Assembly (NCBI GenBank): GCA_963662175.1
Contig: OY759216.1
Coordinates: 40,503,087 to 40,567,086 of the forward strand
DNA length: 64,000 bases
Origin: Aradus depressus
Taxonomy: Eukaryota > Arthropoda > Insecta > Hemiptera > Aradidae
Direction: 5' to 3'
The first letter of the stretch is position 1. Every line of letters begins with the position of its first letter. The notes below the pieces were generated by a model. It was not told the DNA's origin. It was given only the letters and a program-made list of their open reading frames with translations, and searched no databases. Positions 31,855-42,859 of the stretch are shown piece after piece. The position numbers and the translations under genes are program-made.

Positions 31855-32260
31855 TCAAAACGTATCATGAATTATCGATATATCGATAGTATTATCGACT
31901 ATCCCCATGCTTAGTAAATACTTAGTGGGAGGTGGCAAATATCGCACCTTGGAGGCTGTTCCCTGGCAATCAGGTAGCCGTGGGTGAGTCACGTGTGCCC
32001 GATCCTCAGCCGGGTGATGGTCACTTCCTCCTGTCTGCCGCTTCTTGTTGACGAACTCCAGGGCGGTACTGATTTCTTGATCTATTTGAGTTTGTTCGTT
32101 CACCTCCTCCCACATTTGCTCCCAGTGCCTTTGTAGTCTTAGAAGCAGTGGGCGTTTTACTTCATTGAGGGTCAGTTTCGCATATCTTCGTCAGGTCGTG
32201 GCGGCAGCTTTATCGGCTCGCTTGTTCCCTGGGTTCTAACGTCCAGATAAAAGTTATAGC
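31855..32260 (-). pseudogene. LINE tail: end of RNase H domain and C-terminal region (I-like)
   Basis: The minus strand begins NPGNKRADKAAATT (the GN-x-x-AD signature of RNase H), then a TGA, then RRYAKLTLNEVKRPLLLRLQ and RHWEQMWEEV. In another frame, EEVTITRLRIGHT, stop, LTHGYLIAREQPPRCDICHL. The RLRIGHT...LTHGYL box is typical of I-clade ORF2 after RNase H. At least one frameshift and two stops. Confidence 0.8.
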
Positions 32261-32955
32261 GACCCAGAAAATGTTCAATAACTTTGTATAAGAAATATTT
32301 CAAAGTAATGTATAAATTGTAACGCATAGCAAAGAATTTTTAAAGTATTATCAATATTGTAAGTTTTTATTAAAAAAAATAAAGAAAAAATAAAATATAT
32401 GTTAACTGGCCATAACAGAACTTACTGATACCAACCACTTTTTTACATCCCACCTCGACTCCCTCTCAAATTAATTTAATACTGGCATTACTGGGATAAG
32501 AGAGTCACTCTCAAATTACGTTGTTATGTAGCGACAAAGAAAATACTTTCATGAGAGGAGGAAGAGGCAGGGAGAGTTATCTGTAAAAACGTGTTTGGTA
32601 TAAGAAAGTAATGTTATGGCATTATCATATATATTTTGTTTTATTTTTATTACATATGTAAAATTTGGTAATTTCACGGTGGGGAGGTCATGTTGAAAAG
32701 TGAGCATAAAAGGAAAAATTCTAACCTATCTCACCCCCTCCCCTTTTTATGGTTTGCGTGTGTTGCCTTCTGCGAAGAATCCTGTTTAATAAAAAATGTA
32801 CCTTTTAGTTTTGGGATACACACAACAAATTTCGTTCATTCTTTCTATCGGGAGTTATCGTATTCCCAGACACACACAAACACACAGACCGACATTTTTT
32901 TCAATATAATAATATATGATGGGCTGATGACTTGCACCTAGGGACCTAAGCATCA
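32261..32955. other. Spacer with small dispersed motifs
   Basis: A segment at 32,470-32,530 (ACTGGCATTACTGGGATAAG) matches, inverted, sequence near 4,240. 32,820-32,880 carries T-family text. CACCTAGGGACCTAAGCATC at 32,935 recurs at 52,431. No coding evidence. Confidence 0.45.
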
Positions 32956-32959
32956 AATG

Positions 32960-33440
32960 CTCTTATCCCTCTCCTGGAAGCGCTGGACTTGTTACCGCTT
33001 TTAATACTAACAAAACCAAGACCTTCACGAAGGACCCAGTTTCCTTAACGAATCTAACAATGTTCCCGTGGTCCAATCTTCTAAAGTCCTCTTCTATGAA
33101 CACATAGTTACAAAAAATGTGGAATTTCGTCCGAGCATATTCCGAGCATATACCAAGGAAGTGTGCCGCCATCTTGTTTTCTTCTCCACATCTGTCACAG
33201 GTGGGACTGTCCTGTGAGAACTGTTGTTAGTTGCCAAAGCTCTCTCCTTTTGAGGTTCAGGATTCCATCCTTCAACACTTTCGAATCACCACCCAGGGTC
33301 ATCTTCGACTGTCTCCATGTTGCTATTTCTCTCCATGACGGTTCCAAAAGTTCTCTGGTCCACTTTTTAATCCGGGTTCGGTATGCATTCTGGGATATTC
33401 CTAGTACTGGCTCTGGCTCCATGAAGGGCTTACTTGAACC
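32960..33440 (-). pseudogene. LINE tail after RNase H (second type)
   Basis: Minus-strand frames give RTRIKKWTRELLEPSW, LKDGILNLKRRELWQLTTVL, TGQSHL, then TCDRCGEENKMAAHFLGICS and FRRLDHGNIVRFVKETG. The order (K..W...W, LTG-x-x-x-L, C-x2-C...H-x3-C, then a helical tail) is that of insect retroposon polyproteins that carry RNase H. Frames shift twice and the 5' part is missing. Its sequence differs from the tail at 32 kb. Confidence 0.72.
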
Positions 33441-33605
33441 TTCCTTGGCTAGTTGGCTTGCTTCCTCGTGTCACTGAATCCCCGAGAGTCCGAGAACCTA
33501 GTAAAGTTTCCCTTACTAGCTCTGATCTGATTTCAACACTAAAAAGAGTGCTATCGGAGAAAATTGTCACCTGCTCCATGCCACTAGTACCTTCCATCGT
33601 GGCAT

Positions 33606-33705
33606 ACAAGCGGGACGGTCGGAAAACATGAAATTCGTTCGAAAACTCTGCTTGGAATTTCTGACTGATTAGATAACTTCCCCTATACTGGGGGTGTAAT
33701 GTATC
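33606..33705 (-). repeat. T-family terminal repeat fragment
   Basis: GACGGTCGGAAAACATGAAA, TTCGTTCGAAAACTC and GATTAGATAACTTCCCCTATACT. A solo end of the element. Confidence 0.75.
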
Positions 33706-33984
33706 CAAATTATTCTTTCTCTTATCGAAAAGGCTCTAATGCGTCCAGACTGGAACGAAGCTTGGTAACCAGCGGACTATGCAACATTTATTGAACGCCC
33801 TTTTGGGGATGTTTTAAATTTATTTTCCAATCACTTCTCAATTGAATTGGAAACACAAAAAGTAAAAAACAAATGAAAGGAAAGGGCCTATTTCAAGGCT
33901 CACTTGTGTTTCTGTCCAAGTCCAATTTTTCATTAAGATGTGTCTTAAAGGGCTTTATTTAATTTTAATTTTTTCTCGATAGTT

Positions 33985-34378
33985 CCTCATTTTTAAGGTA
34001 TGTTATCGATCTATTAGGCTATTGTGTCTAAATGTCCTCTTAGAGTTTTGCGTCTTTGAGAAACTCGATGAGTCCGTTGTATTCGTAGTTGGGTGTTTGG
34101 AGTAGTTTTTTCATGTCAGTCGGTAGTTTGTATTTGTTTCTTAGTGTGGTGTAGTTTGTGCAGTCTGTCACTATATGTTGTACTGTGAGCTCTGTGTAGT
34201 CTCGGTTGCAGGAGCATGTTGGCTGTTCAAGTCCAAGAAGTAGGTAGGAATGTGTCAGTTTCGTATGTCCAAGTATTCGTCATGTGATGATCACCGTGTC
34301 TCGTCTGTTCATAGTGCTTGGAGGTTTCCATGGCTTGTTTTCTTTTTTTATTCTTCGGAGTTTGTTGTCTTCCATCAG
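33985..34378 (-). pseudogene. I-like LINE, C-terminal tail
   Basis: The minus strand reads NKLRRIKKENKPWK, RRDTVIIT, stop, RILGHTKLTHSYLLLGLEQP, TCSCNRDYTELTVQHIVTDC, then LPTDMKKLLQTPNY and IEFLKDAKL. This is the LRIGHT...LTHSYLL...C-x-C...VEHI...C pattern of I-clade ORF2 ends. One stop, otherwise continuous. Related in pattern but not identical to the tail at 32 kb. Confidence 0.8.
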
Positions 34379-34404
34379 TATTAAGATTGTTAATTCATAT
34401 AAAA

Positions 34405-34672
34405 TATATAATAACAGCATTACTTCTATTTATTTTTTGCCTTCTAAAAAATACCAATTACAAACGTTTCGGGAAGCCCACCCATCATCATGTATCTATA
34501 ATACATGTGTTATTTAGGGTAATTATTCCTTCTTTCTATCAGAATTTATCAGGCTTCTTTATATGATTAGGTGTTTAAATGTATTATTATAAATACTGAT
34601 GATTGGAGTTCTTCCCGAAACATTTATAATTGCTATTTTTTGAGATGGCAAACAATAAATAGAAGTGATACT
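34405..34672. repeat. Foldback element with hammerhead-like core in each arm
   Basis: The left arm ACTTCTATTTATTTTTTGCC to CAAACGTTTCGGGAAGCCC and the right arm ATGATTGGAGTTCTTCCCGA to CAAACAATAAATAGAAGTGA are imperfect inverted copies of about 75 bp. On the plus strand the right arm has CTGATGA, a GGA/UCC-type hairpin and GAAA. On the minus strand the left arm has ATGATGA, GGG/CCC and GAAACG. Confidence 0.6.
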
Positions 34673-34859
34673 TTATGATACATTATATATGAAATAAAAC
34701 ATAACTTCCCCTATACTTTCTGTAGCCAGGGAAGTAAATGAAAATTTGTTGGCGTAAAGGACAAATAACATACAATTTTCAGAAAAATATAATTATAATA
34801 TACAATAATTCAGAAGAAGATATGTATACGTTCAGAAATTTGATGTTTATTTTCTGTAC

Positions 34860-35345
34860 TCCAGATTCCAAAATGAAAAAGTAAAAATCTGCCTGAGTGT
34901 GCGTCTGTGAACACAAGTAATTACTGTTAGAATTAATTATTTATTACAAAATAGTATCTGTGTATCCAGAACACCGTAAAAACGACACCAACGGGAAAGG
35001 TGGGACTCAAATAACTGCCGATGTAATAAATTTACCGACATGAAATATTCTATTTAAATTGAAAACCTCATAAGGATGATACTCATAAATTTTCAGTGAA
35101 ATCCGCGAGGATGATCAGAACCAACTCAAAACCCTAATGACTGTCAATGTAACGAATATTTATACACAAAATTTAGTATAAAAAGGGATTCAGAAGGCAA
35201 CTATTGATATTAGCTCAAAGGGCCGATTGCTTTTGGAGCGAGAGCGAAAACGTAGTTGGTTAATTCAGGCTGAGGAAATACGATGATTAATTTTTTTTAA
35301 TTTTCTGTAAAAATGGGGGGGGGGGGGGGGGGGCGGATAAAGAAA
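34860..35345 (+). mobile_element. T-family element
   Basis: Forward copy with units AATAACTGCCGATGTAATAA, CATAAGGATGATACTCATAA and ACAAAATTTAGTATAAAAAG. Right end: GCGAGAGCGAAAACGTAGTT. It is followed by a G19 run (35,315-35,333). A separate terminal fragment (AACTTCCCCTATACTTTCTG) lies at 34,700-34,737. Confidence 0.75.
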
Positions 35346-35625
35346 AAAAGCGCCCTCTGGCTTTTACAAAGTACATTAAGAGTAATATTTTATTAAGTGA
35401 TAATCTTTTATTAACGAGAATTGTACTTTTATTTAATAACTACTCACGAAGTACTGTTTTTTTGTCATTTACGAAAAATTGAATAAATTAAAAAAAAAAT
35501 ACATCTGGCACTGTTTTATATTTTTTACTAAATTGTGTATAGTAATTACTTTCTTTTGAAATTACAAAGGCAAAAGAAAATTAAATTTGAATCAAATGTT
35601 TTGCTTTCTTCTTCTTCAAATAAAG

Positions 35626-35721
35626 GAGATGGGCATCGGAATTATCAACAATTTGGACAGTTTTTGTGACGTGTTTAGGCCCGAATGCAATGTCTGGAAT
35701 CTCAAAAGTGCCCGTTCATTT
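35626..35721 (+). CDS. Candidate internal exon, protein unknown
   Basis: Acceptor TTTCTTCTTCTTCAAATAAAG precedes and donor TTT/GTGAGTAT follows. The enclosed 96 bp are exactly 32 open codons (EMGIGIINNLDSFCDVFRP, then ECNVWNLKSARSF) with a strong purine-any-pyrimidine codon pattern. A second frame is also open until just past the donor. No family is recognised and no neighbouring exon was found. Confidence 0.4.
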
Positions 35722-36062
35722 GTGAGTATATCCATAACGCTATAAACTGTATACTATTATTATCAGGATAACTAAGGATTACATTTTCATGAAATGTACG
35801 GGGTTTGTTCCGTCTGGTATTGAATTTCAAAATAGGACCGGACCACCAGAGGGGAGGAAATTGAAAAAAAATCGTAATTTTGCGATAAAATTTAAACAAT
35901 ACATTGAAATATTTCCTATGGAAATTTGTTTTACATTCTCTGAGAAGCTATAACTGTGGTCGTATTGGTGTTTTCTCAAATCCGAGGACATGCTTGTCAT
36001 TGGAAATTTAATAAGAAACATTTTTGTTAAATACAATTTTTCGAAAGGACTAACTATTTTCA

Positions 36063-36225
36063 CCGACGGGACAAAACTCTATTAATGGCGATGTAATTTA
36101 TGTATTTGCACAAAATTTAGTATAAGGATTCAGAATCCCCTATGTAAGTCAAATATTGATTTTTAGCCCATACAGAAAATTGAGTTTAGAGGAAGAGAGA
36201 AAACGAAAATATTTTAATAATTCGA
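36063..36225 (+). repeat. T-family fragment
   Basis: TTAATGGCGATGTAATTTAT, CACAAAATTTAGTATAAGGA and CCCCTATGTAAGTCAAATAT are the last internal unit. The right end GAAGAGAGAAAACGAAAAT follows. Confidence 0.75.
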
Positions 36226-36333
36226 CCGGGAGTTGATGCTAGCGCTAACCACTCTGTGTCCATGATGTTAAAATTGTATTCAAGCGGAAGAAATGCATTT
36301 TGTGATTCTAATTAAATTAATATATTTTCGCTG

Positions 36334-36600
36334 AGGGCGCCGATAGCTCAGTGGTATGCGTTCTTGCCTTCTGAGCTCCAGATCGTGGATTCGAAACCCA
36401 GCCGAGGCCCTTAGTTTAATTAAGCTGAGAGGTAAAATAAACTTAAGTACTCGTTAAAAACTCTTGCCTATCCTACTAAACTTGGGTAGGCAAAATTTAT
36501 GATTTCCATAGTATAGACAGGCTCGTCAAAAGAGCACTCTGGTAGTAGGCGATTATGACCATGTAGTTAAAGCCCGGGCATGAGTCATAATAACAAACTA
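36334..36600 (+). repeat. SINE-A, near-complete copy
   Basis: GGCGCCGATAGCTCAGTGGT (box A) and GGATTCGAAACCCAGCC (box B) with a shortened body, then CTCTGGTAGTAGGCGATTAT and the terminal CATGAGTCATAATAACAAACT. A 50-bp body segment (GACGTTAAGCGATGG region) is deleted. Confidence 0.9.
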
Positions 36601-36769
36601 AAATGCACAAAAATTCCAAGATGAAGCATGTAGGTACTTTGTAAATGGTATTATAAATAAAGTAAAGAAATAACAAGGCTCTACTCGAACTTGTATTCTG
36701 AAAAGGCCCAAAGAAAATATTTGGAGTATCTCTTGTCTACAGACTAATTATGTTCCTTGTTCCATGTAC

Positions 36770-37161
36770 CCAATTACAGCCAATGACACTGTTTGAGAGA
36801 GGGATGGAGTCAGTATTAAAGTGAGGAGGTCTGAACTAAAGAAGGAATAAAAGTGTCATAAGCGGACCTTACACGTAAGGGCAATACAGGATGGAATGAT
36901 GACAATATTGAAGAAATCCGGATCGATTGATATCAGAGCATCAATATTTTTCTGCTTCATGAGAAGAATGAAATATTATACATCTAAGAGCGTTGGTGAG
37001 GGAAGGCGAAAATAATATTTAAAAAAAGTGTATGTGAAGTTAGGTACACACGTTTGAAGTTTAACTTGCGTACCTAACTCTTCTAGGTTCAGTTTCTCTT
37101 TGTGCAAATAGATATTGCCATGCTCGCAAACGGCCATACAAACGTCACCTACATCAGACAT
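36770..37161 (-). CDS. Candidate 5' part of a three-exon gene, function unknown
   Basis: Minus strand. Exon 1 37,161-37,066 starts ATG (MSDVGDVCMAVCEHGNIYLH) with a donor at CAA/GTTAAA. Exon 2 36,951-36,875 follows CATTCTTCTCATGAAGCAG and reads NIDALISIDPDFFNIVIIPS to a GTGTAAG donor. Exon 3 36,835-36,770 follows TTATTCCTTCTTTAG and reads SDLLTLILTPSLSQTVSLAV. Phases agree (0, 2). Introns are 114 and 39 bp, the second short for an animal. The helical text resembles ARM/HEAT repeats, but the family is not recognised. A SINE lies just downstream. Confidence 0.3.
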
Positions 37162-37651
37162 TGTTCCTTGAAAATACTAAGAATTATGCGTATGGAGTTA
37201 CAATAAGAATTACATCTTTATTATTATGATAAATACAAAACTCCGCTTTACCGGTTTCCCATCGGTTTGAACTGAACAACGCAATTAAAACATTAGATTT
37301 CAGCATAACATTATCTGTAAAATCTTATGCGTGACGTGAAAGACTTTGGCAATTAAAAGTATATAACGTTAAATTTTCGCTTCATTGTTTAAGAAAAGAA
37401 GTTCAAATTTGAGCTATAGTTTGTTTGTTGAAAGTCTTGCTAATTCGTTTTTTACAGATTTGGTCGTAATTGGTTCTTTTCTATCGTGATTGTTTATTAT
37501 CTAAAAGTAAATGCGATTATCGTAAAACTGTTCTCGGAATTGTAGAATAGAATAACGGTTATAAAACAAAAATCAACTACTTTTTATCTCCATTATTACT
37601 ATTTTTTTTTTCATTGTATTGTGTATATTTTATGCGATACACAATAAATTT

Positions 37652-38426
37652 AAAATTCTGGGGGTATTGAGAGTCAGTCAATGAAGAAAACACTATTCAA
37701 ATGCCAACGTTTCGATATATTTCATATCATCATCAGGGCCTAATAAACATGGGGGTATCAAGATTAGAAAAATATAATGGGTGATCGATTAAAATTATAT
37801 ATAGGCACATAAATATACATTCACTCATACAACTCCACATAATTACATATATACATCCTAATACATTCACATACATATACACATTGATGAACAACAAGGA
37901 AACTTACTATGAATATAGATGGTTGAGGAGAAGGCATGAAGACTGTGAGGTCTTACGTTCAACTAAGGGTACAGAAGGGTCGAGGGTAACAGATAATAAA
38001 TCCGGGGAAAACCCCAGCTAACGGCACTTAAATTTGAAGAGAACTACTTACTGGCTAACAGATGTTTTACTATGTTGAGAAAAAATAAAATAAAATAAAA
38101 ACTCTATAATTATATAAATAGTAACATAATTTAAAATTCTTCATTTAATTAATTAATTAATAAGTTCATAGTAAGTTTCCTTGTTGTTCATCAATGTGTA
38201 TATGTATGTGAATGTATTAGGATGTATATATGTATTTATGTGGAGTTGTATGAGTGAATGTATATTTATGTACCTATATATAATTTTAATCGATCACCCA
38301 TTATATTTTTCTAATCTTGATACCCCCATGTTTATTAGGCCCTGATGATGATATGAAATATATCGAAACGTTGGCATTTGAATAGTGTTTTCTTCATTGA
38401 CTGACCCTCAATACCCCCAGAATTTT
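37652..38426. repeat. Foldback element with 262-bp nearly identical arms
   Basis: The left arm (37,652-37,913) begins AAAATTCTGGGGGTATTGAG. The right arm (38,165-38,426) is its reverse complement, ending CTCAATACCCCCAGAATTTT. They are equal in length and I noticed only a few mismatches. The spacer is 251 bp. Each arm holds CTGATGA, a GATAT/ATATC hairpin and GAAACGTTGG, reading outward. A transcript would form a very long double-stranded hairpin. Confidence 0.95.
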
Positions 38427-39334
38427 GAATTCTACAGTCGCTAGCAAACATCTACAATAAATTTAATACAATAAGTACACTTACACGGTGCACAATAAGT
38501 AAATTTAAAGAGTAAATTTGGCCTAAAAACGCTATGAAATTTAGAACGAAATATTTTTCGATTCCAATAGAATGAGAAATAAAAATAATATACTTCTCTA
38601 TCGTTAACGGCCATGAAAGCCACACGACACTCGAGGGCCGAGGGGATTCAATGGAATGAAAATAAACTGAGGAATATAGTATAATGGCTTGGACATTTTC
38701 CAACAATAACTGGGCGCCTCGCCAGAAACCTGGTCATTAATTTTCCAACCTTAATTATTTTTTAGAATACAAAGTGGTTTAACGGCTCAATTACATGTTG
38801 ATATTTTGCAGAAATTCACTGCATATATTGTTACAGTTAACACTAACGAGAATCAATAAAAAATAAATATTATGAAGAAATAAATAAAAAAAATATTTCA
38901 CAGGTTGTCAAATAAGACATAGTCTGACCTCTCACAGAATTTTTCATTTGTATTTTCTAGCCTTTTTCAACAGCTGTGAAAATTTTTATCGAAAAAAAGT
39001 CGAAGTTTGTACGTTAGAACATTGAAAAAAATGGCTCAAGAAAAGTAGTGTCTGATGGTAGACCGAAAAGGGCTTCGCCCAGATTTTTACATTTGAGATC
39101 GAAAAATTCTATTTTGCGCGAGAATTTTGTCCCTCAATTGATTTCAATGGGGATTTTGTTTTTCTGTGATTATTCCTCCGTGTTATGTTTGATTTCAGAG
39201 TTTTTTAGTAGTAAACCTTCGTCACCGTGTCCACTACCATCGTGGCAAATTTCAATGTGATCGGTAAAGGGGTTTAGGAGGAGTACGAGTACAACGAAAA
39301 ACATGAGTCGCCTATGAAAGAGCTTCGTAAACTC
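38427..39334. other. No gene supported
   Basis: AT-rich sequence with several 60-84-codon frames lacking motifs or splice context. The 38,900-39,260 zone is moderately complex and could be an old repeat. Confidence 0.35.
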
Positions 39335-39492
39335 AGCTCAATCATGTTGATACATTCATTCTATCGGGAGTTATCGTGTTGAAACACATATTTTTTTTAT
39401 AATTTTTGTAAACAGGTTCGGAAAACACGTAATTCCGGTGAAAAGTAAACATCACATTTTTGACTAATTACATAACTTCCTCTATACTTGGA
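39335..39492 (-). repeat. T-family end fragment
   Basis: CATTCATTCTATCGGGAGTT, then TCGGAAAACACGTAATTCCG, GTGAAAAGTAAAC and CATAACTTCCTCTATACTTG. An inverted copy of the left end. Confidence 0.78.
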
Positions 39493-39774
39493 CTTGATAC
39501 AAAAATGTTTATTGTAGGATTTGAAAGTCTCATCGTCATGAAAGGTTTGTACTCCCCCCCTTTGTAAGTCCCCAGACCGATGGATTCTGTTATTTTGACC
39601 ATATCGTTTTAAGGATGCATTTCCGAGCTCATGCTTATAGAAACTTTTCTGCTTATTTTGATCTCTAGATGCACTTCCCAAGTATTGCACAAAAGTTGGT
39701 TACAAACCTACAAACCTGTATAAAACAATGTTTATGCCAAAAGTTATCTTACTAACACTTTCCACATTTCCGTT

Positions 39775-39972
39775 ATGACCAAACAATTTCCTGGAGGATT
39801 TTCTTGGACATTGGAAAACCTGAAGTCTCCGGATAGGTTGGATATTGGCAAGATCTTGTGTACCATTGGTGGAGGGCTATCGGACACGGTTAGGGAGGTC
39901 ATTGTTGACAGTTTATGTGGTGTAATAACACGAGAATCACCTGCCCACACAACTAACACTCCAGATCAATAA
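39775..39972 (+). pseudogene. Coding-like segment, strand and family uncertain
   Basis: The plus frame (FSWTLENLKSPDRLDIGKIL, then CTIGGGLSDTVREVIVDSLC) has a purine-any-pyrimidine codon pattern and ends TAA. The minus strand is also open over the same bases. No splice sites or start context decide it. Perhaps a transposon remnant. Not recognised. Confidence 0.25.
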
Positions 39973-40129
39973 CAGGATACTGGCTATGGTGCTATTCAGG
40001 CGGACTTCCTATAGAACTGCCCTTTTTTATATCTGTCTAGGGCTTAGATTAAGTGAAAATGGGCTAAGAGTACAGGTATTATTTGGTCATTGCACTTCAA
40101 AACAATCTCTCATCTGACTAGAGCGTTAG

Positions 40130-40212
40130 AAGGCGCCTGTAGCCCAGAGCTAGCTTACTGAGCTCAAGATTACAGGTTCGAAACCCTGCCTAGGCCCTTA
40201 GTTTTTGACTTA
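40130..40212 (+). repeat. SINE-A head, diverged
   Basis: GGCGCCTGTAGCCCAGAGCT (decayed box A), CAGGTTCGAAACCCTGCC (box B), GGCCCTTAG. The tRNA-like part with only about 15 bp of body. Confidence 0.8.
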
Positions 40213-40611
40213 GAACTACGTTTTTCCCGGAGGTATGGGGAGGTTGAAATGCGTCACGAAAATGTGACACACTTTGAAAGTTTCTATCTCCTAAAATAAT
40301 AATCGTAGAATAAAGAACCGAACATACGATTAATTACAAAACAAGGTTCAACCTTTCATATTTCATCCCTTAAATACGGCAGCATAAAAACAAAAGCCAT
40401 TTATCGGTAATATACCAAACTTTTTACCGACAGGCATTCTTCTTTTGAAATATGTTATGTATTTATTTTAATAAAGTCTATTATTTAATTCACTGTAGGA
40501 GGATCCGACGATGACGTCATTATCTGTCTGATCCTGTATTGACATGATATTCACAAGGCACATTGATATTTCAAGTTGTCATAGATATACTTATCTTTTA
40601 TTTCTCTTATC

Positions 40612-40838
40612 ATAAATCATTACTAACAATAACAAAGTCAATTTTGACAACAATAATACAGTTCAATCTACTTCTAGTGAAATTATTTAAAAATCGAATG
40701 AATTGTATATAGCATACATTTATTTGAAATAAATAAAATAAGAAAAATGTATTTTGTTTTAATTTGAAAAACAGAATATACTGGACGTAGTTCTACGTCA
40801 TAGGTTGAGACGGCTACAGTCGTAGCTGTGCCCTTGTT
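40612..40838 (+). repeat. Dispersed repeat X, copy 2 (uninterrupted)
   Basis: Matches 27,950-28,152: ATACAGTTCAATCTACTTCT, GAAATAAATAAAATAAGAAA, ACGTCATAGGTTGAGACGGC, GTCGTAGCTGTGCCCTTG. It provides the empty-site order for the hAT-like insertion at 28.15 kb. Confidence 0.75.
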
Positions 40839-41042
40839 TAGTTTTTCATCTGGAAGGTAAAACATATTAAGCACGCCGTGTTTCGGATGGGTCGTAAGAT
40901 AATGATCTCTATCCTAGGTGATTAAACCTGTGTAGGCAAAATTACGACTCCCATAGTTGAGATGAGCTCAAGTCAACCAGAGCCACGAAAGAGCCTTCTG
41001 GTAGTAGGCGATATGACCTTATAGTTAAAAGTCCGGGCATAC
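40838..41042 (+). repeat. SINE-A body and tail
   Basis: TTTTTCATCTGGAAGGTAAA, GTTTCGGATGGGTCGTAAG, CTCCCATAGTTGAGATGAGC, GGTAGTAGGCGATATGACC. Head and extreme tail are missing. Confidence 0.85.
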
Positions 41043-41537
41043 TTTTTTTTTACGTCCCAGCTGTATGAAGTTCAGGAAAAATTATGTAATCGGTCTTACG
41101 ACGATCTAAGACTTACTATTGACGAACTTTTCAGGAGAGTACTTCATCACAGATAATTACTTTTTTTTTTTTATTTAAACCATTCCGTAAATATTGCAAT
41201 TAATAATAACATTTTCGAAGTATATTGAGAGAATTTAAATTGGAAAATAATGAATCGTTTAATATGCTAATGAAGAAACAACTTTTGCCAATTACAGGGT
41301 TATCATAAAACTTTTTACTGTACGAGGTAAAATGTCCTAATCAGACGTTACTAATCGAAAACTCTTTCGACCTTGGCCTCGTTGCAGTTCCTAAAACTTT
41401 GTAATCGGGTAAACTTTGTGAAAACATTTTCTACAACTTATAAAGACAATACTCAATTCTATAAAATAGCCTCCTTCTGGAAATATAATGCAGCAAGTCT
41501 GATTATGCACAAAATTAAATTTCATTTATTATATTTG

Positions 41538-41538
<1 letters not shown>

Positions 41539-41588
<50 letters not shown>

Positions 41589-41650
41589 TTTAAATATTAT
41601 TTTAGACGGCGCCGGTACTTTAGAGGTAGCATACTGGGCTCTATGCGTGC
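41539..41650 (+). repeat. (TA)n microsatellite and SINE-A head scrap
   Basis: A 47-bp pure TA run (41,539-41,585), then GACGGCGCCGGTACTTTAGA, GGTAGCATACTGGGCTC: the first 40 bp of a SINE-A head. The 98-codon frame over this area is an artefact. Confidence 0.85.
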
Positions 41651-42074
41651 GGGTGTGTGTGTATTGTAGCTATGAACGTGACATTTGGAATGGATTAGTC
41701 ACTTGTGATAACTTAGATCTGATTAGATCGATTAGGCTGAAATCGACTTTACTTCAAGGCCGAAGTATATTTTACAAGATGTCGTTTATATTTATGACCT
41801 AATCAAAAATCTTTTCAAGTAGAAGTTCTAGAGAAAACTTGAATTCGAACATACCAGTCGTGCGGTTGTCGGGATAGATGCCGAAAACCGTCCTGAAATG
41901 TCGTTTTGAGACATATTTTTAGACATATCCTTGATTTACCCGAAAACGATTAGTCCCATCAAAAAATTGTTCCTCAACAAAAATATTCCTCATTAAATTT
42001 CCAATCTGAAATTAACCCAAAAAAGTCCAGGTTTCTGATTGCTTATTCTTTTTAAGATACTAAATTATAAAGTC

Positions 42075-42190
42075 CTTACAGAGCCGGTGCTGCCGTATGG
42101 CTGCGAAGATAGGAAGACTAAGGCTCAGGTGTGCAGACAGTAATCCAAAGACCGAATTCGTGCCTTGCGTATGCTCATGTTATTTCAAGT
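42075..42190 (+). pseudogene. Small LINE reverse-transcriptase fragment
   Basis: The plus frame reads EPVLPYGCEDRKTKAQVCRQ then a stop and RIRALRMLM. PVL-x-YGCE-x-W...K is a common post-catalytic motif of RTE/CR1-type LINEs. The usual Trp is lost. Short and decayed, so moderate confidence. Confidence 0.45.
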
Positions 42191-42859
42191 GTATGAGTTG
42201 AGCGAGATGAATATCACTATTCCCGACATCTACTATTATGTAGATACAACTTCGCTTCCTATTGTATTGTATAACCTCAATCAGACTTTAGATAAATATT
42301 ATTGTTGTTTGTGTTGGAGAGCGTGATGAGATGGATTAGCTCTGGTATCATCCATCTCTTGTTTCTCTGTATTCCTATTCCTCATCTGTTCTTTTCTTTT
42401 CTAGACATTTCAAGATTCATCCCCCACCTGCTAGACTATAATTACCAGAACAAATACGTCGGTGAATCACCGGGATATGTACTTACCCATAGCGAATTAA
42501 TAAAATAAGTTGATAAGTAATAGTGACAAGTATGCTCAAAGATTCGTGAGGATCTCTCCATTTTTATACCGATTCGGGCACCGATTGTCAAAGATGCTTT
42601 GATTGGAGGAGGTTTGAATTACAAGGGTTGTGAGCCCTCCTGTGAAGCACCCACTTCTGGATTCTACTCCCCTACTCATAGGGCCCGGGGGGTGTTCTCC
42701 TTAAGTCCTTCACACCATCCCCTTATTGTTACACTCTTGTCCTTCTCTCAATGCATTGACGTACTTCAATATTCTTAAACTCCAAGTACCTCAGGACTTT
42801 CTTTCTTGATGTATTTCAAATGAGTAAGAAATCTTCATGGTAAAAAAGTATTCTTCTTC

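Noticed and set aside
36334..36410. Possible tRNA gene with box A and box B
   Set aside because: The same head occurs in many copies attached to a common body and tail, and the acceptor stem does not close. It is the head of SINE-A.
39744..39959. Minus-strand ORF with an AGDSRVI string resembling a PP2C phosphatase motif
   Set aside because: Only one short string matches, the rest does not follow the family, and the opposite strand has better codon periodicity.
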